This document shows, in pieces, positions 12,948 to 16,665 of a stretch of DNA of 16,665 nt. Origin of the DNA: Myxococcales bacterium UBA1203 (lineage in GTDB: Bacteria > Myxococcota > Myxococcia > Myxococcales > UBA5297); NCBI GenBank assembly GCA_002309695.1, contig DBXV01000016.1, positions 31,038 through 47,702 on the forward strand, in the 5' to 3' direction. The translations under genes were made by a program, and so were the position numbers. The number at the start of each line of letters is the position of its first letter. Position 1 is the stretch's first letter. The notes beneath the pieces were generated by a model. It searched no databases. It was not told the DNA's origin and saw only the letters and a program-made list of their open reading frames with translations.

Positions 12948-14444
12948 TCAGGCGGGCTGCTGGTCCGGCCCCCCATCGGCGGTCTCCGGTGCGTTTGTTT
13001 CCGCCTTTGCGTCAACCATCGGCCTTCCGGTCAGCGGCCTGATGGGCCGGCGGGTGATCAGGACAAATCGGATGAAGAGCGTCACTGCCACAGCGGTCAG
13101 TCCCGCGCAGATGCCCCACCAGAGTCCCTGGACGCCCATCGTTCCGCGGACGCCCAGCCACAGGGCGATGGGAAGTCCGACGCCGTAGTGGCCCGCCAGA
13201 TTGGTGATGAAGGGGAATTTGACGTCGCCCGCGCCTCTGAGAACGCCCGCGCCGACAGCCTGAAAGCCGTCTGACAGCTGAAAGAAGGCCGCGACGCTGA
13301 GGAGCGGTGCGGAGATGGCGAGGACAGCTGTGTCACTGGACAGAAGCCCCGAGAGTTCCATCGGCCAGATGAAGAAGCACACCGCCGAGCAGGACATGAA
13401 GGCGAGGCCGATGCCGAACGAGGTGAAACCTGCCCGCCGGACCGTGGCGAGGCTGCCTGCACCGACGCCGATTCCAACGCGCACCGAGCCTGCAGCGCCG
13501 ACGCCCTGAGCGAAGCTGAACGTCATGCCCGCCAGCGTGATGGCTATCTGGTGCGCGGCCAGCTGGCCGTCTCCCAGGCGTCCGGCCAGAACCGAGACAA
13601 TGACGAAGATGCCGACCTCGGCCGTCATCTGCAGACCGACGGGCAGGCCGATACGGAAGGCCATTTTGAGGTCGTTCGTGCAGAGGCGGCGCATGGAGGG
13701 CGTGAAGCCCGGCGCGGGGATGTCTCGGAGAGCGGCGAGAACGAAGAGGAGCTGGATGAGGACGCACAGCGTCGATGCGGCAGCGGCGCCGGTGGCTCCC
13801 AGAGCGGGCATGCGCCTCAGGGGACCGGTCCAGCCGGGCAGAATGCTTCCGCCGAAGGCAAGCCAGATGGTCACGGCCACGTTGACGGCATTGGCCACGA
13901 TGATTCCCCAGACGAGCGAGGCCGTTTTGCCTTTCGCCTGCAGGTAGCAGCGCGCACCCAGAAAGATGAGCAGCGGGATGAGTCCCAGCGTTCGGACCAA
14001 AAGATAGGGCGTCCCCGCCTGCGCCAGTTCCCGGCTGATGCCGAAGACCGAGAGGAAGGGCGCCAGAATCAGCAGGGGACACGTCAGAACGAGTCCGGCC
14101 GCGAGCGCCATCCAGATGGACTGCCAGAGGAGCGATCGGGCGCGGAGTTCGTCCTTTGCGCCCAGGGCCTGCGAGATGAGCGGGTCGAAGCCCATCATGA
14201 TGCCGCTGCCCGCGATGGTGACGCCGAAGAAGACCGCGTGCCCGAGTCCGACGGCGGCCAGGGGAACGGCGCCCAGACGCCCGATGATGGCGGTGTCAGA
14301 GACGCCGAAGAGGTTGCTGCCCGCCTGCACCAGAGCCAGCGGCAGCGCCAGTCGGACCAGCGCCCGAATTTCGTCTCCGAGTCCGCGGCTCGTGCCGCTC
14401 GTGCCTGAGGCCGCTGCCGCTGAAGGATGCTGACTGTCCGCCAT
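12948..14444 (-). CDS. MATE family efflux transporter
   Basis: 498 residues, an inner-membrane antiporter of the multidrug and toxic compound extrusion family (NorM/DinF type) that uses an H+ or Na+ gradient. About 12 hydrophobic helices form two homologous halves. The N-terminal half begins EIRALVRLALPLALVQAGSN and has FGVSDTAIIGRLGAVPLAAV and MMGFDPLISQALGAKD; the second half includes GLPVGLQMTAEVGIF, AAHQIAITLAG and LSDGFQAVGAGVLRGAGDVK. These match the MATE pattern well. The start at MADSQH (14444) is chosen over an in-frame ATG at 14585 because the extra 47 residues are Arg/Pro-rich and precede the usual MATE N-terminus; GGGA lies 8 nt upstream. The C-terminus has a short disordered tail. 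The substrate cannot be predicted. It is followed by the propeller lipoprotein and is divergent from clpB. Confidence 0.93.
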   Translation of the reverse strand: MADSQHPSAAAASGTSGTSRGLGDEIRALVRLALPLALVQAGSNLFGVSDTAIIGRLGAVPLAAVGLGHAVFFGVTIAGSGIMMGFDPLISQALGAKDELRARSLLWQSIWMALAAGLVLTCPLLILAPFLSVFGISRELAQAGTPYLLVRTLGLIPLLIFLGARCYLQAKGKTASLVWGIIVANAVNVAVTIWLAFGGSILPGWTGPLRRMPALGATGAAAASTLCVLIQLLFVLAALRDIPAPGFTPSMRRLCTNDLKMAFRIGLPVGLQMTAEVGIFVIVSVLAGRLGDGQLAAHQIAITLAGMTFSFAQGVGAAGSVRVGIGVGAGSLATVRRAGFTSFGIGLAFMSCSAVCFFIWPMELSGLLSSDTAVLAISAPLLSVAAFFQLSDGFQAVGAGVLRGAGDVKFPFITNLAGHYGVGLPIALWLGVRGTMGVQGLWWGICAGLTAVAVTLFIRFVLITRRPIRPLTGRPMVDAKAETNAPETADGGPDQQPA

Positions 14445-14484
14445 CGATTCCCGCCCGCTCCGGAGCCCTGAAAAAGCGGCGGCC

Positions 14485-14558
14485 TTTGCCGGCGCGGCTG
14501 ACTGTTGTCGAGGGCTTTTGCCGGCGCGTTTTCCTCTGAAGCGCACGCTTCGCCGGCG
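14485..14558. repeat. Three GCCGGCG sites spaced exactly 32 nt apart
   Basis: GCCGGCG begins at 14488, 14520 and 14552. The first two lie in an identical 12-mer TTTGCCGGCGCG (14485-14496, 14517-14528). The spacing is about three helical turns. The sites lie in the 236-nt gap between the divergent MATE and clpB genes, so they could be operator sites, but GCCGGC words are common in GC-rich DNA. Confidence 0.35.
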
Positions 14559-14604
14559 TTCGATGAAGCTCGGCCGGCTTGTCATCGGTCAATTCGTTCT
14601 TAGC

Positions 14605-14628
14605 TTTGGCGCGCTCCAAAATTTGACA
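14605..14628 (+). promoter_or_regulatory. Weak candidate clpB upstream element
   Basis: TTTGG-6 nt-CCAAA (14605-14620) is a small dyad next to TTGACA (14623-14628), a consensus -35 hexamer 53 nt before the clpB start. No recognisable -10 follows at 16-18 nt. I see neither a sigma-32 type promoter nor a CIRCE element (TTAGCACTC-N9-GAGTGCTAA). Confidence 0.25.
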
Positions 14629-14668
14629 CGGGCGCACGGAGTTCTCCGGGGCGCCTTTTTTGAGGAAC

Positions 14669-14674
14669 AGGAGG
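14669..14674 (+). promoter_or_regulatory. Ribosome binding site of clpB
   Basis: AGGAGG lies 6 nt before the ATG at 14681, a near-ideal Shine-Dalgarno that fixes the clpB start. Confidence 0.85.
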
Positions 14675-14680
14675 CAAAAA

Positions 14681-16665
<1,985 letters not shown>

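Noticed and set aside
14623..14645. TTGACA as a full clpB promoter, or a heat-shock promoter or CIRCE operator
   Set aside because: No -10 hexamer at a suitable distance, no sigma-32 pattern, and no CIRCE inverted repeat in 14445-14680.

Overview
The window reads as GC-rich chromosomal DNA from a Gram-negative bacterium. Secreted lipoproteins with Asp/Glu/Ser/Gly-rich linkers after the lipid-anchor cysteine, a Ser/Thr kinase fused to TPR-like repeats, and Ig-like plus propeller surface lipoproteins together suggest a myxobacterium-like lineage (Myxococcota, Bradymonadota or a related former deltaproteobacterium). This placement is an inference from protein style; there is no rRNA to confirm it. 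The far left end (1-206) is clearly AT-richer, about 44% GC over bases 1-180.

Layout. From 14444 down to 1 almost everything is on the minus strand. In transcription order: a MATE efflux protein followed 13 nt later by a large ZU5-like/Big2/propeller lipoprotein (14444-10316); then, after one plus-strand coiled-coil gene (9402-10169) and its strong terminator, a basic low-complexity protein (9189-8443) ending in a terminator; a membrane-anchored TPR/Ser-Thr kinase (8315-5865); an overlapping cluster murJ - tcdA - CDF metal transporter (5668-1808); a lipoprotein with a propeller-like domain (1725-430); and, at the left edge, the start of a small secreted protein made of 23-residue cysteine repeats (206-1, cut by the window). 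The right end holds clpB on the plus strand (14681 onward, cut by the window), divergent from the MATE gene.

How the genes fit together. The gene content is mostly envelope and homeostasis: lipid II flipping (MurJ), tRNA ct6A formation (TcdA), metal export (CDF), drug or metabolite efflux (MATE), three exported proteins and a disaggregase (ClpB). The murJ-tcdA-CDF genes overlap by 8 and 13 nt and are probably translationally coupled. The kinase lies just upstream of murJ but is separated from it by a possible terminator.

Most worth a second look: the secreted Cys-repeat protein with a terminator-like hairpin in its leader; the kinase with reversed domain order; the divergent pair of a basic disordered protein and an acidic coiled-coil protein; and ClpB substitutions beside both pore-loop tyrosines. 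No gene-free stretch exceeds 300 bases. The longest gaps (207-429, 5669-5864, 9190-9401, 14445-14680) are covered by the regulatory entries. I saw no tRNA, rRNA, IS element, integrase or CRISPR array.
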